Source: Climacium dendroides (Eukaryota > Streptophyta > Bryopsida > Hypnales > Climaciaceae). From it: DNA of 64,000 nt. Below are positions 50,001 to 60,910 of this stretch, piece after piece; positions within the stretch are counted from its first letter, which is position 1; every line of letters begins with the position of its first letter. The DNA is taken from positions 23,330,001-23,394,000 of the forward strand of contig OX467086.1 of NCBI GenBank assembly GCA_950106755.1, written 5' to 3'. The notes under the pieces are model-generated. The model saw only the letters and a list, made by a program, of their open reading frames with translations. It was not told where the DNA came from and made no database searches. The position numbers and the translations under genes are program-made.

Positions 50001-52060
50001 GTCCAGAAATACTTGTCCACTTTGAATGTCATGCTTTTTTAAGGTTGATTTGAGTAGGTCATATGAAGACTTCCTTGTGGCTAATTTTATTTAGGTTGCA
50101 ATGAACACATGCAATGTTCTTCATTGATTCTAGTGAAATAAAATTTCCAACTTTCTTAATTATGTTTTTTACAGTATGATCAATGAAATTGGCATTAAAA
50201 ATCTCTACAAAATGTGGACAATCATTTCGGGACGGATGGAGTAAGGTTTAGCATTCATATATCCCCGAGAAAAGGCAGAATAGCATACCTGTACAGCACA
50301 AGGACATCGGCCTTGACTTTTCCCATTTGAGAGACTGCACTCCGCGCAGCCATCTGTAGTAGATTCACCTTCCGTAGGGCTACACCTTTTGACCAAACCA
50401 CAGAAGAAATCTGTATGATTCGTCAACAATAGTCCATTGTCAACTCCAAACCAATTTCTCGAGTATGTTCTTACACTGATCAACGCTTAAGGCGTAGATT
50501 TCTCCGTCAAGTTGCAGAAACGGAAGGTGTACTGATGCATGGTCAACGTCACAGGAAGTGATCATATGGTTGTGGGAGAACTCACAGCGATGACCTGAAG
50601 AACATCGCGCAACTTCAACATGAATTGCTGTGATTTTTCCAGTCGTGGAAGAGAAGGGTCCACAATCGCCTTAGCAATAGTGACAGGATCACCTGCCATT
50701 CCCAACAGAATTATTTCTGACGCTTACAGACTTCCAAACACACCCAGTGTAAAAATTACAGACATGATTCACAGCGAAACATGCCATGATTTCAAGAATG
50801 CTAAGCATTTGAAGAATCACAAACTGAGGCTCACGAAATGTCGGAAACGTAGGGAATGGGTCGCACCAACGCTTAAAGAGAAAAGAAACGGTAGAGATGA
50901 TGAAACCGGGCCAGGGGCTGCATCCAGCACGTCAACACCGGGAGGCAAGATTTTGCCTTCATCGCACCATGTAGCTGCAGAATGCAATCAAACCAAAAAC
51001 ATGAATATAGTGCCTTATCTTGACACAACTAGTGGTAAACAGATACGAAAAAAAATGGAAGAAGAAGAACAATTCAGTGGAATGAAGAGCAAGACGTGCG
51101 TAAGGTAATAAAACATACCGGGGTCAACTAGAGTGAGAACCAAGTCAAGGTCTGGATTGCGTGCAGCAATGGAGATAGCAAGCAACGCCCCATATCCTTC
51201 ACCTAGCAGATATATAGGTCTTTTCTTGCGCACTGACGACTCTTCTCTGACGGTTCCTTCGATCAAAGTGATCAAATCTGGGCAGAAATGATCGGTAGTC
51301 ATACCACATGTCTACCAATCTCTCAACAAAAGATGTGAGAAAGGAATCATACGAAGCTCACGTACCTTCGTTTGTGGATATATCATTCACTGGAACATGC
51401 AAACGCCGCACTTCAAATAGCCTGACGAGCTTCTCTTGATGCAATGATAAGCTCAAGCCATTGGAGATTATATCTGCGGGCATGCGGAGCATACCAATCA
51501 GGTCATTCTAGTCTCCCCTGGGAGGTTCTGGTGGTCCATAATTGTGCTAGAAAGAGATATGTACCTGGCAGGCAGAGCAAGAGGGGAGCATTTTCTCGCT
51601 GGTTTCCATCGCCCGTGTAAGAAAGCCACCGGGGTGGCCCAGTGTCTTCTCGTGTGAGTTCCTGAAGCTCCTTCCAGACCAAATCACCTCTGTGCTGCTT
51701 CCTGCCTTTGCGAATTTCCATTTTGCCAGAGCTTGTGAGTTTCTCCAACATGACAGATTGAGCGTCATGTTCTCTGAAGTCTTTTGAAAGCATTGGGGCG
51801 ACCACTGTCTCGTTCTTTCCCCCTAGCGATGGTTTCGTATTTTCTTTCGTCTTCCGGAGGAATTCCTCCTTCCGAGGAACGTCAGCGGAAGAGGACAACT
51901 TTGCACTGGCTGTTCGGAGACCGCTAGGGTATTTGGAAACGTTTCCCCTACTTGAAGGTGTCAGGACTTTAAATTCGGCAAATTTTCTGAAAACAATTGA
52001 GTGCTTTCGTCTTGCGAGAGGAGAGTGCCAAATAAAGGAGCCATTCTTAATAACATCCAT
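47092..52060 (-). CDS. Phytyl ester synthase / diacylglycerol acyltransferase-like protein with degenerate hydrolase triad
   Basis: I traced 13 exons, all with GT-AG borders and matching phases: 52060-51565, 51473-51366, 51277-51119, 50716-50586, 50410-50289, 49760-49661, 49447-49226, 49120-48886, 48769-48612, 48499-48386, 48136-48051, 47900-47791 and 47276-47092. The product is 741 residues. The N-terminus (about 1-65) is rich in Ser, Arg and Lys and poor in acidic residues, like a plastid transit peptide. An alpha/beta-hydrolase module (about 160-400) includes LLLCLPGD, SNGLSLSLHQEKLVRLFEVR and PIYLLGEGYGALLAISIAAR. The acyltransferase module (about 460-680) has PILLVCNHTFVGFD (NH-x5-D at 491-498), SGGNLYKLLAAKETVFLLPG, IWPTKPEFVRTA and PRMYFTYQKPI. 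Known relatives (PES1/PES2) esterify phytol and fatty acids in chloroplasts during senescence. Here the nucleophile position reads GEGYG, and the usual Asp and His sites read SGKAQ and DRRGA. Hydrolase activity may therefore be lost. Confidence 0.88.
49991..50243. mobile_element. Stowaway MITE, 249 bp, inside an intron of the phytyl ester synthase-like gene
   Basis: The core is 49993..50241. The left end CTCCCTCCGTCCAGAAAT and the right end (other strand) CTCCATCCGTCCCGAAAT are flanked by TA on both sides. It lies in the intron between the exons ending at 50289 and starting at 49760 and does not disturb splice sites. It is the least diverged of the three Stowaway copies at its ends. Confidence 0.88.
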
Positions 52061-53055
52061 TTCGCCGTCACTTCTACGAAATCGGCGTCAAATGAGAATC
52101 TGAGAAATGCAGATCACTGGATAAATACAAGATTCCATGCGTTACAAGACTCCAGGCTCTCGTAGATCCAAAGACTACTCTGAAATCGACAAAAGCAAAA
52201 CTTGGCGCAGGACATCTCCGCTACGATCGACTACCTAGAAAGATTCATTCCAACAGGAAGCAAAATAGGATCCGATTCGTCACAAATGTTTCTGTTTAAA
52301 CGTTCTTCCCCAAGTATATAAAAGTTAACGAAGAATTTGCATCTCCATCTCAGTGCTTCTTGATTGATAAGCCAAGTCCATTTATTAACTATTCACAGAC
52401 AGAGATAGAAAGCTTACCCGAATGCTACTCCACTGAACTTCAAACGACCAGCAGCAACAATCGGAACTCAATAATCCTCCAATCGCCAGCAACTCCTACA
52501 CACTTAACGAAACAATGTAAGTGTAACTGCGGTTCCATACTGAGGCTCCAAACCGTTTCAAACCCGTTCTGCAAAACAAAGACTACTTCCAAGCTCAATC
52601 CAAGAAATAGTTTCACACACGCTAGTGTTAAACCGCCAAGTAAAATACGGTTCACGAAGAATTTGCAATTTCATTTTTACTGCCTCTTTCATTGATAAGC
52701 CACAACCAGTTAGTATCACACAAGCGTACCCGAACGCTGATCCCGACAAACTAAAACGACCATCACCACTCAGATTACTTCACAATCCTCCGATCGCCAA
52801 GAGCTCCTGCGAAGCAAGGGTAATTGAAATTGCACACCAAAGCTCGATCTACGAAATTCTCAAACCTAACAACAGTAATTCCCCTTCTGAAACTGTTGGC
52901 TGAAATTCTAACCTACTTGCCGGCCAATTGCACACAGAAGAGCTCAACGAAACGTAGTTCTCGAGTCATTGTTGACAGAAGATTGAAGCCGACGCTCTCT
53001 TTGGGCTCACGCTACACTGTACCTCTTTAATGTCACATTCTTTGTACCGAAATGA
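52061..53055 (-). promoter_or_regulatory. Upstream region of the phytyl ester synthase-like gene with a diverged duplication
   Basis: This is non-coding, genic-composition DNA. Segments 52335-52510 and about 52655-52820 are diverged direct copies about 310-320 bp apart. Both carry AAGAATTTGCA, TTGATAAGCCA, CGTACCCGAA/CTTACCCGAA and AATCCTCC(A/G)ATCGCCA in the same order. Either the promoter or leader was duplicated, or part is transcribed. The start site is not resolved. Confidence 0.55.
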
Positions 53056-53155
53056 AAGTGATAATATGGAGTTTCAAATCGTTGTGATAATATGGAGTTC
53101 TGAATCCTTGTGATAATACGGAGTTCTGAATCCTTGTGATAATATGGAATTCCTA
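53056..53155. repeat. Tandem repeat, about 28-bp unit, 4 copies
   Basis: The unit is TGTGATAATATGGAGTTCTG plus about 6-8 more bases. Copies begin near 53056, 53084, 53112 and 53138, with one base change each (CGGAGT, GGAATT). Confidence 0.8.
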
Positions 53156-53159
53156 AATA

Positions 53160-54569
53160 GCACTATGTGGCAAAATTAACGTGTGCATGCCTTGGTGGAA
53201 AGAGTAATTACAATGTACAATTGGAGCCATTTTTGGTCATGAATAGGTCCTCTTTTGGTTACATGAAGTTTTTTTTTATAAAACTACAATTTTGGTATGA
53301 TCATCACCATAAAAATTTAATAATGGATTGTTTATACTTCCACTTGGATTTTACTTTGTAACTATTTGCCAATGAGCCAAAATATTCATCAATTTGCATT
53401 GTATGTCCATAGCATCATAAATTCATGTGAATGATTTTAGATATGGTTTCCTTATCTTGGCCCAAATAATTATCTTTTTTGAATTTGAATCCACACTAAT
53501 GAAATGAGTTTTATTAATTTTGGTTTCTATTTCAATTTTGAAAATTTTCTAAAATTATATAATTTGTTGCAATTTGAACTTTATACCTATGACCATGGTT
53601 GACAAATCTTCTAACTATAAAATGACAAGAAATCTTCATTACACTATCATTACATTCTTCAAATAATATATATCTATGATAAACATTTTAGATTTTTTAA
53701 CATATTATGTATTTGATATGAATTTTCTTCACTTTTCCTTCCCAAATTGGTGTAAATTTCAAGTTATCACAAAAAATCTATAACTTTTATAATATATAAT
53801 ATATAGAAGATGTGTGATTTTTTCTAAAAATAATAGAAGTGAAAAAAATTTATATATAGATGAAAATGGAGGCTATGGTGAAAGAATTTGAAATTTGATC
53901 ACATGGTTGTAGGTTCTATCTTCAACCCTTTTGATTTCATAATTTTTTTGGAAAATAAGGTTTCTAGTACCTATTTACAAAGCATTTCTCTTTACAAAAG
54001 TATAAAATTGTACACAAGATAAAGTCCAACCATAGAAAGTGGAAGTGTACTTGGTATTATTAAAACAACTATGTTAAATTTTGTAGTGTACAACCAATGG
54101 TTTAATAATGTATTCCATTGGATAGTTTGTACATTATTCCTCTAGTTGACCTCATCATGCTCACTACCATTAGGGATGACAATTTATTTTTTTCTTGTGA
54201 AGGAAGCTTGGATGTGAAATTAAACATTGAATCCTTCTTTGAAATGATACAATTTTTTTAATTAAATTTCCATTGAATTTCAAAGTTAGATAAATGCAAT
54301 GCATATATGGTTTTAGAAGAAAGACTATACATGCCTCTATTACTAATTAATGCTGTTTTTGTGAGATGGAAAGGTCAATTCAAGTAGCTAAATATCAAAT
54401 TCTATGATCTTCAAAAAACAAAAAATACAAATTACATTAGCATATGCCATAGTATACAATAGTATTTTATTATAAATTATGTTATATATTGTAGTGTGAT
54501 ATAATATAAAACCTTCTACTTGATATCAACATAAGTTCATCAATGTTTTTTTTGTGATTAATGAACACA
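53160..54569. other. AT-rich DNA upstream of the retrotransposon remnant
   Basis: No gene is recognised. The 5' part of the Ty3/gypsy element (LTR, gag, protease) should lie here if it survived, but I could not identify it. Confidence 0.4.
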
Positions 54570-54903
54570 TACATCAATTTTGAATCTAAAGTGGCCTTTA
54601 GATTTGAAAGGTTATTTTTGGAACTAAACTCATTTCTTTCAGACTTACAAATGCACTAGTTAACTTTCAATATTTAATGAATTATGTTTTTTGCAAGTTC
54701 TTGAATCAATTCGTCGTATGTTATTTTGACGATATCGTAAATTATTCCAAAAATATTAAAAAACATGAAAGTCATGTGAAACTTGTGCTACAAAAGTTAT
54801 GAAATATGAGATCATATGTTAAATTTAAAAAATACATATTTCATCAACTACAAGTGGAGTTTCTCGAATACATCATTTCCAACAAAGGATTATTGATGGA
54901 TTC

Positions 54904-55133
54904 TGTTGAGAATAAAATATGAAGCAAAAACTCAAAGTATTAGAACACTCAAAGATACACTCAAAGAATACCAAACTTCATTCGGGAGTTTGAAGTATAT
55001 ATAAGAGAAGAAAGGAGAGAGACAATGAATAATTGTCTTCTCCTATTGGGCATGAGGAATTCACCTAATCCTCATGACACGTGTCACTCACCATCATGGT
55101 GAGCGTTCACATTAGAAACTACATTTTTTAACA
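54904..55133 (-). repeat. LTR of the TRIM-like element (left copy)
   Basis: 230 bp. In element orientation it starts TGTTAAAAAATG and ends TTATTCTCAACA. Contains CTTATATATACTTC. Confidence 0.87.
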
Positions 55134-55659
55134 CTCCTCCTCGCTCAGCATAGTGTGAGTAAAATATTATAAAATAAAAATCACCATGATATAGAATAGC
55201 CAATGGTATGTATAAAATCAATCAAAAACCAGTCGCTGTCGCCAAGTCGTGAACTTGGTTGGCTGGTTTCGTAAGTTGGTGGTCAACCGATCGGTCCAAG
55301 ATTCGAAACTCGTCGGCCTCGTCGACTGATTCGGGAAACTTGCGGCTTGGTATAGCTAGTGCTGCGGGGAGTGCAGGAGTGCAGTGGGGAGAGTAGGAGG
55401 TTGCTGAGGGTGGCCGGGAGAAAGCAAGGGGAGTCCAGGGATAGAGACTGGGGGCTGCGAGTTGGATGAGAGAGCCCGTGAGGAAGACAGGGAGTAAGGA
55501 GACCTATATGGCACAGAAAGAAAAAAAATAGTTGAAAACAAGTAGCCAAGGGACCGTGAAGCTCCTCTGACACAACAAAAATCTAAACCGGAAAGAAAAT
55601 TTTTTTTAACTAAATTGTGAGAGCATGTAAAATGATTGTGTGGGAGCGTGCTGATAACG

Positions 55660-55889
55660 TGTTGAGAATAAAACATGAAGCAAAAACTCAAAGTATTAGA
55701 ACACTCAAAGATACACTCAAAGAATACCAAACTTCATTCGGGAGTTTGAAGTATATACAAGAGAAGAAAGGAGAGAGACAATGAATAATTGTCTTCTCCT
55801 ATTGGTCATGAGGAATTCACCTAATCCTCATGACACGTGTCACTCACCATTATGGTGAGCGTTCACACTAGAAACTACATTTCTTAACA
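55660..55889 (-). repeat. LTR of the TRIM-like element (right copy)
   Basis: 230 bp, about 97% identical to the left copy by eye. In element orientation it starts TGTTAAGAAATG and is followed directly by the putative primer-binding site. Confidence 0.87.
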
Positions 55890-56729
55890 GATTCAAAGAA
55901 GATTCAAGCTATTATAGATTGATTAATTCCTTGAACGATATGTGATGTACAATATTTTTTTGAATTTGTTAACTTCTATTAAATTTTCATTAAGAACTAT
56001 TCACAAGTAGTGACATCATTAACTCAGCTAATGTACAAAGACAAGCTAAATTAAGAACATGAGGCAAAAAAGAATTTCAACAATTGAAAACAACTTATAC
56101 AATAACTTCAATCTTGATCCATCCAAACATTGCCAACCCATTCTATATAGAAAGGAATGCTTCAAATTTTGCATTAGAAATAGTCCTTTTGCAAATGGGA
56201 GAAAAATGGAGACTTCACTTAATTGTATTTTATTCAAGAAAATATTCAATTACTAAGATCAATTACAAAATTTATGATAAGAAATTTCATGCTATTGTAC
56301 ATTCATTTTAGGAATGGCGTCACTTATTTGAAGGTATGTCACATCAAGCGACTATATATATAAATTACAAAAATCTTAAGTATTTCATGTCTGTTTACAT
56401 TTTGAATTATCATCAAACTCATTGAAATATGTCATTGTTACACTTCAATTTCATCATCACATATTATTTCATGAAGCAATAAAAATTGTCAAATGTTTTA
56501 TCTCAGAGATCATATTTGGTACTCAAAAAAGAAAAAGTGGCATACAACTAACAACAAATGATTTTTTTAAAAGCCGAGCAATTCTAGCTTTATAGGACAT
56601 CTCTAACAATGCTAGTTGATTCTTTGTTCCTCATCCAAATTCGTATAGCTTCAACTTTGGCCCCCTTAATTCTTGACAATAAATATCGGTTTTACAATAA
56701 AGATGATAATTTCAAGTTGATAAATGTCT

Positions 56730-56832
56730 TCTTATATTTTGAAAAATGCTTGTATATTCCAAAGGGTCTTTAAATTCTCCTTATATTTTAAAAAACGCTT
56801 GTATATTCCAAAGGGTCTTTAAATTCTTCAAA
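56730..56832. repeat. Direct tandem duplication, about 50-bp unit
   Basis: CTTGTATATTCCAAAGGGTC and the bases around it occur twice in a row, between the RNase H and integrase remnants of the gypsy element. Confidence 0.75.
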
Positions 56833-57486
56833 CACGATATGATTTTTCTGCTACCAAATATTTTGGATTCAACAAAACACTAAAACTCATATTGAGAGAC
56901 TTTTGGTGGCTTCAAATAAAGAAGGCTATTAAAAACTTTGTACTCTCTTGTGACACTTGTTTAAAATTGAAGAATCCATGGTATCGACTGCATGAACTTC
57001 TGACTTCTCCAACTATTATCCATTATAAAGTGGCCATGGTCTACAATCTCTATAAATTTCATTATGAATTTACCTCCATCAAAATCTTTTGATTCTATAT
57101 GCATGATTGTAGATTGACTCACAAAGATAGCACATTTTACTCTATACAAAAAGACAATCACTAGTGAAAAAATAACAAGTTTTTTTTTCGACACTGTTTA
57201 TCAATATTATGAATTACTATATGATATTGTATCAAATCAAAGACTGCAATTCATCTTCAAATTTTGGAAGTTCCTCTTTGAAACCTTAAAGATGAAAATT
57301 AATTTTTCTTCTACCTTTTATCTTCAAACAGATTAACAAACAAAATGCATAAATCAAATCTTGAAGTAGATACCTACATTACACCATCTACTATAAACAA
57401 GATGATTGAACTTCACATTTTATCTTAGCAGGATTTGTTTACAATAATACTATTCATACTTCAATTCATCAAACACTGTCCTATGC

Positions 57487-58670
57487 CACTAGAAGAAAAT
57501 GAGGGGTTTTGCAACTACACTATGAAATTGATTTTTCAATTGTATAGGACATTTGTGACTAGTTTGTGACTACTGTAGTGATAATTTGGAGACCTTTGAT
57601 TGCATTGAACACCTTAAAATCTAGGAAAAAGTTATACCAATTGCAAAAGTCATGCCTCATTTGAGAATCATCTACAATATGTTTGCAACTTGTATATTTA
57701 TAGATTTTAAATTATTAATCTCAATAATTTGTAGATTGCAAAACTTCATAACTACCTTTTTTTAGATTTTAAAATTTCAAATCTATTTTTTTTATTTTAA
57801 AATTTCAGATCTACCTTCTTCCCAGATTTCAAAAATTCAAATATTGGTATTTAATAGATTTCATTGGTTTAGGAAACCTTACAATTTTATAGATTTTATT
57901 AAAATTTATTAGATTTTAAATATTTTTTGATTTCTATAGATTGTAGAAATCTATACTTTATAGAAATCTATAAAATTAATCATATAAATTTAAAAATTAT
58001 AAAAATCTTAGAATTAAACCAACAAAATTCATTGTATAAGACTACAACTTACAAGTCCTTTATGTCCAACCTAATGGTACTCTTTACAATTAATATGGGA
58101 CAATTGATATAAGACAAATGAGAATGAACTTTGAAAGCAACTAGGAAACAACTAAAAAACAACTAGTATATGATTTAAAAGTGACTAGAAAACAATTAGC
58201 TTCACTACTGAGACATTCAATTTTTTTTGTTGAATTGGTTGCATTCATTTGGTTTACTTTTCTATTGATTTCTATCCAAATCAATAAATTACTCTATATC
58301 AACAAAAAAATGAATCAAATCTATGCAACCAAATCAACAAAAAAAATTGAATTTTCTAGTACTGTAGGAAACAACTAAGAAACAACTAGTATATGACTAG
58401 AAAACGACCTAGAAACAACTAGAAAGTGACTAAGAAACAACTATGGTCATTTTACAATTGCAATCTTTTCTTAGTTGTTTCTTAGTTGTTTTTTGCAACT
58501 ATAGATTGACTATTTTGCGACTAAAATAATGTGTCAATAGAGTAAAACAATGACATAAAACAATTATTTTAGGTTTGGTGCTAATAGAGAGGTCTTATAG
58601 TCGCAGGATAGTTGTATAATATACTAGTTGCATAGTAGCTGGTTGTGCTGAACACGTTTTTCTTCTAATG
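57487..58670. mobile_element. Non-autonomous CACTA element inside the gypsy integrase
   Basis: 1184 bp. It begins CACTAGAAGAAAATG and ends ACGTTTTTCTTCTAATG, and GTTTTGCAACT lies just inside, as in the copy at 21026-21997. The flanking integrase frame resumes in register if the element and one copy of a 3-bp duplication are removed. The duplication itself reads TGC on the left and CAC on the right, differing by transitions. Subterminal repeats built on GAAACAACTAG(T) lie at 58140-58200 and 58366-58440. Confidence 0.82.
58215..58352. mobile_element. Small palindromic insert inside the CACTA element
   Basis: 138 bp with nearly perfect inverted ends of about 30 bp (ATTCAATTTTTTTTGTTGA at left, mirrored at right). 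The CACTA subterminal repeats continue on both sides, so it probably inserted later. No target duplication is certain. Confidence 0.65.
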
Positions 58671-59290
58671 CACCAACTATAAATATCATTTTAAAGTTTG
58701 ATTTATTCAGCATTTCTCATATGGATAATTGGATAGCTCGAGATTTGACCTCAAAGTTATCGAAGTTTTAAGAAACTATGAAACTTCATCTACAATAAAC
58801 TTAGGACCATGACAAAACATTAGCAAATATGTTGCATAAAAAACCACCTCCATTTTAAGTTGGTGACAAGATTTGGCTCATTTGGTGCAATATTAAAACT
58901 ATTTGACCATGTGACAAATTAGACTATTGTCAACTAAGGCCATTTCTTATTCTCAAACAAGTCAATCATGTTGTCTAATACCAATTGGAGCTTCCAACAT
59001 TGACGAAAGTACATCCAGACTTTCATATTTCTCTTTCTGAACTACATAAAGAATCAAATTTATTGGAAAGAAGTTAACCACTACTACCTTTTATCAAAAT
59101 AAACAATCATAAAGAATATAAGGTAAAAAAAAATACTCGATTCATGATGTCGACGTGACAAGTTGGAGTATCTAGTACATTGGTATGAAATTAACATCAA
59201 TGAACATATATAAGAATTAGCAATAAACTTAATCAATATATTGCAAAAAGTACATAAGTTTCACCAACTCTATCTTAATAAACCGCAATA

Positions 59291-59897
59291 ATAGCTTTTC
59301 AATAAAACCTCCCTATATAAAGCCTGATATAAAGAAAGGAGAGTTAATAAAAGACAAATCTATACTCTAGTCACAAGAAATTTTAATAGTCTTTAATTAG
59401 CTTTTGTAGAAACTTCAATATGTGTAATTAGAAAGTTTTTAGAGATTCTTTAGATCCCAAATAGAGCATTGAGCCCAAACTTGAACTTTCTATGTTACAA
59501 TTATTAGATCAACTATTGCAACCTTTAGAATTTTTGTCACTTCGATTTCAAGATGAAGGTAGATCTTCAACACAACAAAAACAACCTCATATTGATCAAC
59601 TATGGTATGGCAATCTTCAATCCAACACTTAGCTTTAATGAATTTATTGTAGGTTGGAAACCTTGAACTTGAAGGTTTAAAAGTTATTTTCCAAGGGTGT
59701 TTAAAAAGTCCTAACATAAAACAATATCTTGGATTTTATCACATGGAAGGAAGTCATGGTCACAAGTGATGGCTGAGCATTTTTATTTACCTTTTGCCAA
59801 AAAAACAATGGACAGCTTACAATGCGAATATTCTTTGTCAAATTTTTGAATTCCTATAGATGTAATGTACAAATCACTTGTGCTCTTTTGGGGAATT
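59291..59897. other. Non-coding DNA between the pol remnant and a possible LTR
   Basis: AT-rich, with no coding frame recognised. It may be the 3' untranslated part of the gypsy element. Confidence 0.35.
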
Positions 59898-60346
59898 GTC
59901 ACTAGAAAGGGAAGTGACGTCATAAATGACAAAAGATTGTAGAAGCTTTATAAGAAGTTTTTTCTCTAATAGAAATAGTTCAAGCAACTTCCAAGCTTTT
60001 GAAAGCTTATAGAAGGTTTTTGAAGCACAACAAAGCTTCTCAAAAAGTTGTTTACTTCGTAGAAAAAGCTCAAGAAGCTTTTAAACTCGTGAAAGTAGCT
60101 TTGTATATATAGAAGTCGAGACTGAGAGGTTTCACAATCTCAACAACTCACTTTAATGTCTAGTTCATAGCTCTCAACCTTAATTTTAAATTAGAGGCCT
60201 TGTTCTTCGTAGTCTAACTCTCTTGAATACAACTCTTGGATTTTAACTCATGGTTCTAACTCTAGTATTATACTCTCAAACTTTAATATCAAGTCTTGTT
60301 ATCTAGAACTCTTCTTATCTTAATTTATATCTCTTGCATCCGTTAC
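59898..60346 (+). repeat. Possible 3' LTR of the gypsy element
   Basis: The segment starts TGTCACTAGAAAGG and can be ended at ...CATCCGTTACA, giving TG...CA borders. It has a promoter-like TTTGTATATATAGAAG at about 60110 and the typical position downstream of pol. There is no second copy in the window to confirm it, and no strong polypurine tract precedes it. Confidence 0.35.
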
Positions 60347-60910
60347 AAAACTTGGTATTCAAGAAGGCCATATTTAATGTGTTTTTAGTTTACTTTAAGC
60401 CAAAGCTTCAAGATTTTATAACTCACAATTTTTTAGCTAGGTAGGAGGATCAACAATTCAAACACAACTACAAGTTACTCCCTAAAGACACAATAATGTC
60501 TACTGTTGACTTTACTAAGAACTATAAGTTCAAGATTCAAAACAAAGTACAAAGCAAACATTGGCACTCATATTAAATTAGTATTTTCGTCCAAATTACT
60601 TATCGTCACAATCCAAATGCCAACCTTTGTAACCTTAAAACGTTTATTCTAACAGAGTATTACTTCTACATTTTCAATAACAAGCATCAGATTTGGAATT
60701 CATACAATATTGTTTTGGTATACATTAGAACCATATGTGCAGATTTTAACCCTAAACCAAAGTAATATTGGGTGTGGAGTGATGGGTATGCTAACCAGTT
60801 TAAGAGTAGCAAGCCTTGGTATTTTGTATCTAGGTATTCCAATGTGACAAATGGGTGCTCCACACTATAGAGCTTTTTCAATAGTAGGCACAGCAAGGGG
60901 CCCCATAAAT
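60347..60910. other. Intergenic DNA with an unrecognised minus-strand frame
   Basis: A frame at 60953-60687 (minus) has somewhat balanced composition and encodes segments such as LDLWGPLL. In another minus frame GAPICHIGIPRYKIPRLATL is open. It resembles worn coding DNA, perhaps from a transposon, but I cannot name a family. Confidence 0.3.

Larger units (their letters stand above)
54899..55894 (-). mobile_element. TRIM-like LTR element inserted in the gypsy reverse transcriptase
   Basis: The element is 54904..55889 (986 bp), with a 5-bp target duplication GATTC on each side (54899-54903, 55890-55894). The two LTRs are 230 bp each (54904-55133, 55660-55889), begin TGTTGAGAATAAAA and end TTAACA. 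I count six differences between them, five of them C/T. The interior is only 526 bp with no retrotransposon frame. On the minus strand, CGTTATCAGCACGC directly inside one LTR looks like a primer-binding site and GAGCGAGGAGGAG directly before the other looks like a polypurine tract. The element therefore reads right to left, and its LTR has a TATATA motif. It depends on a partner for mobility. Confidence 0.87.
54570..59290 (+). pseudogene. Ty3/gypsy chromovirus pol remnant, split by two insertions
   Basis: Reading across stops and frameshifts, the plus strand shows the order of a Ty3/gypsy pol. Reverse transcriptase lies at about 54570-54898, with TNALVNFQYLMN and the active-site YFDDI. After the TRIM insertion, its end and RNase H follow at 55890-56400 (DASNFALEIVLLQ, YEI-like NYKIYDKKFHAIV). 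Integrase spans about 56880-57486, with the zinc-binding CDTC in FWWLQIKKAIKNFVLSCDTC and core pieces VYQYYELLYDIV and FKFWKFLFE. After the CACTA insertion, the integrase end follows at 58671-59080 (VGDKIWLIWCNIK). A chromodomain-like tail reads KLEYLVHWYE (about 59160-59195). Many stops show that it is dead. No 5' part was found. Confidence 0.8.

Noticed and set aside
50440..50442. Apparent in-frame TGA in the phytyl ester synthase-like gene
   Set aside because: It falls in the intron between the exons ending at 50586 and starting at 50410. With the acceptor CATACAG before 50410 the phase is correct and the stop is not in the coding sequence.
55283..55730. Two minus-strand open frames inside the TRIM-like element
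   Set aside because: They are Ser/Leu/Pro/Phe-rich, overlap in different frames, run partly into an LTR and show no gag or pol motif.
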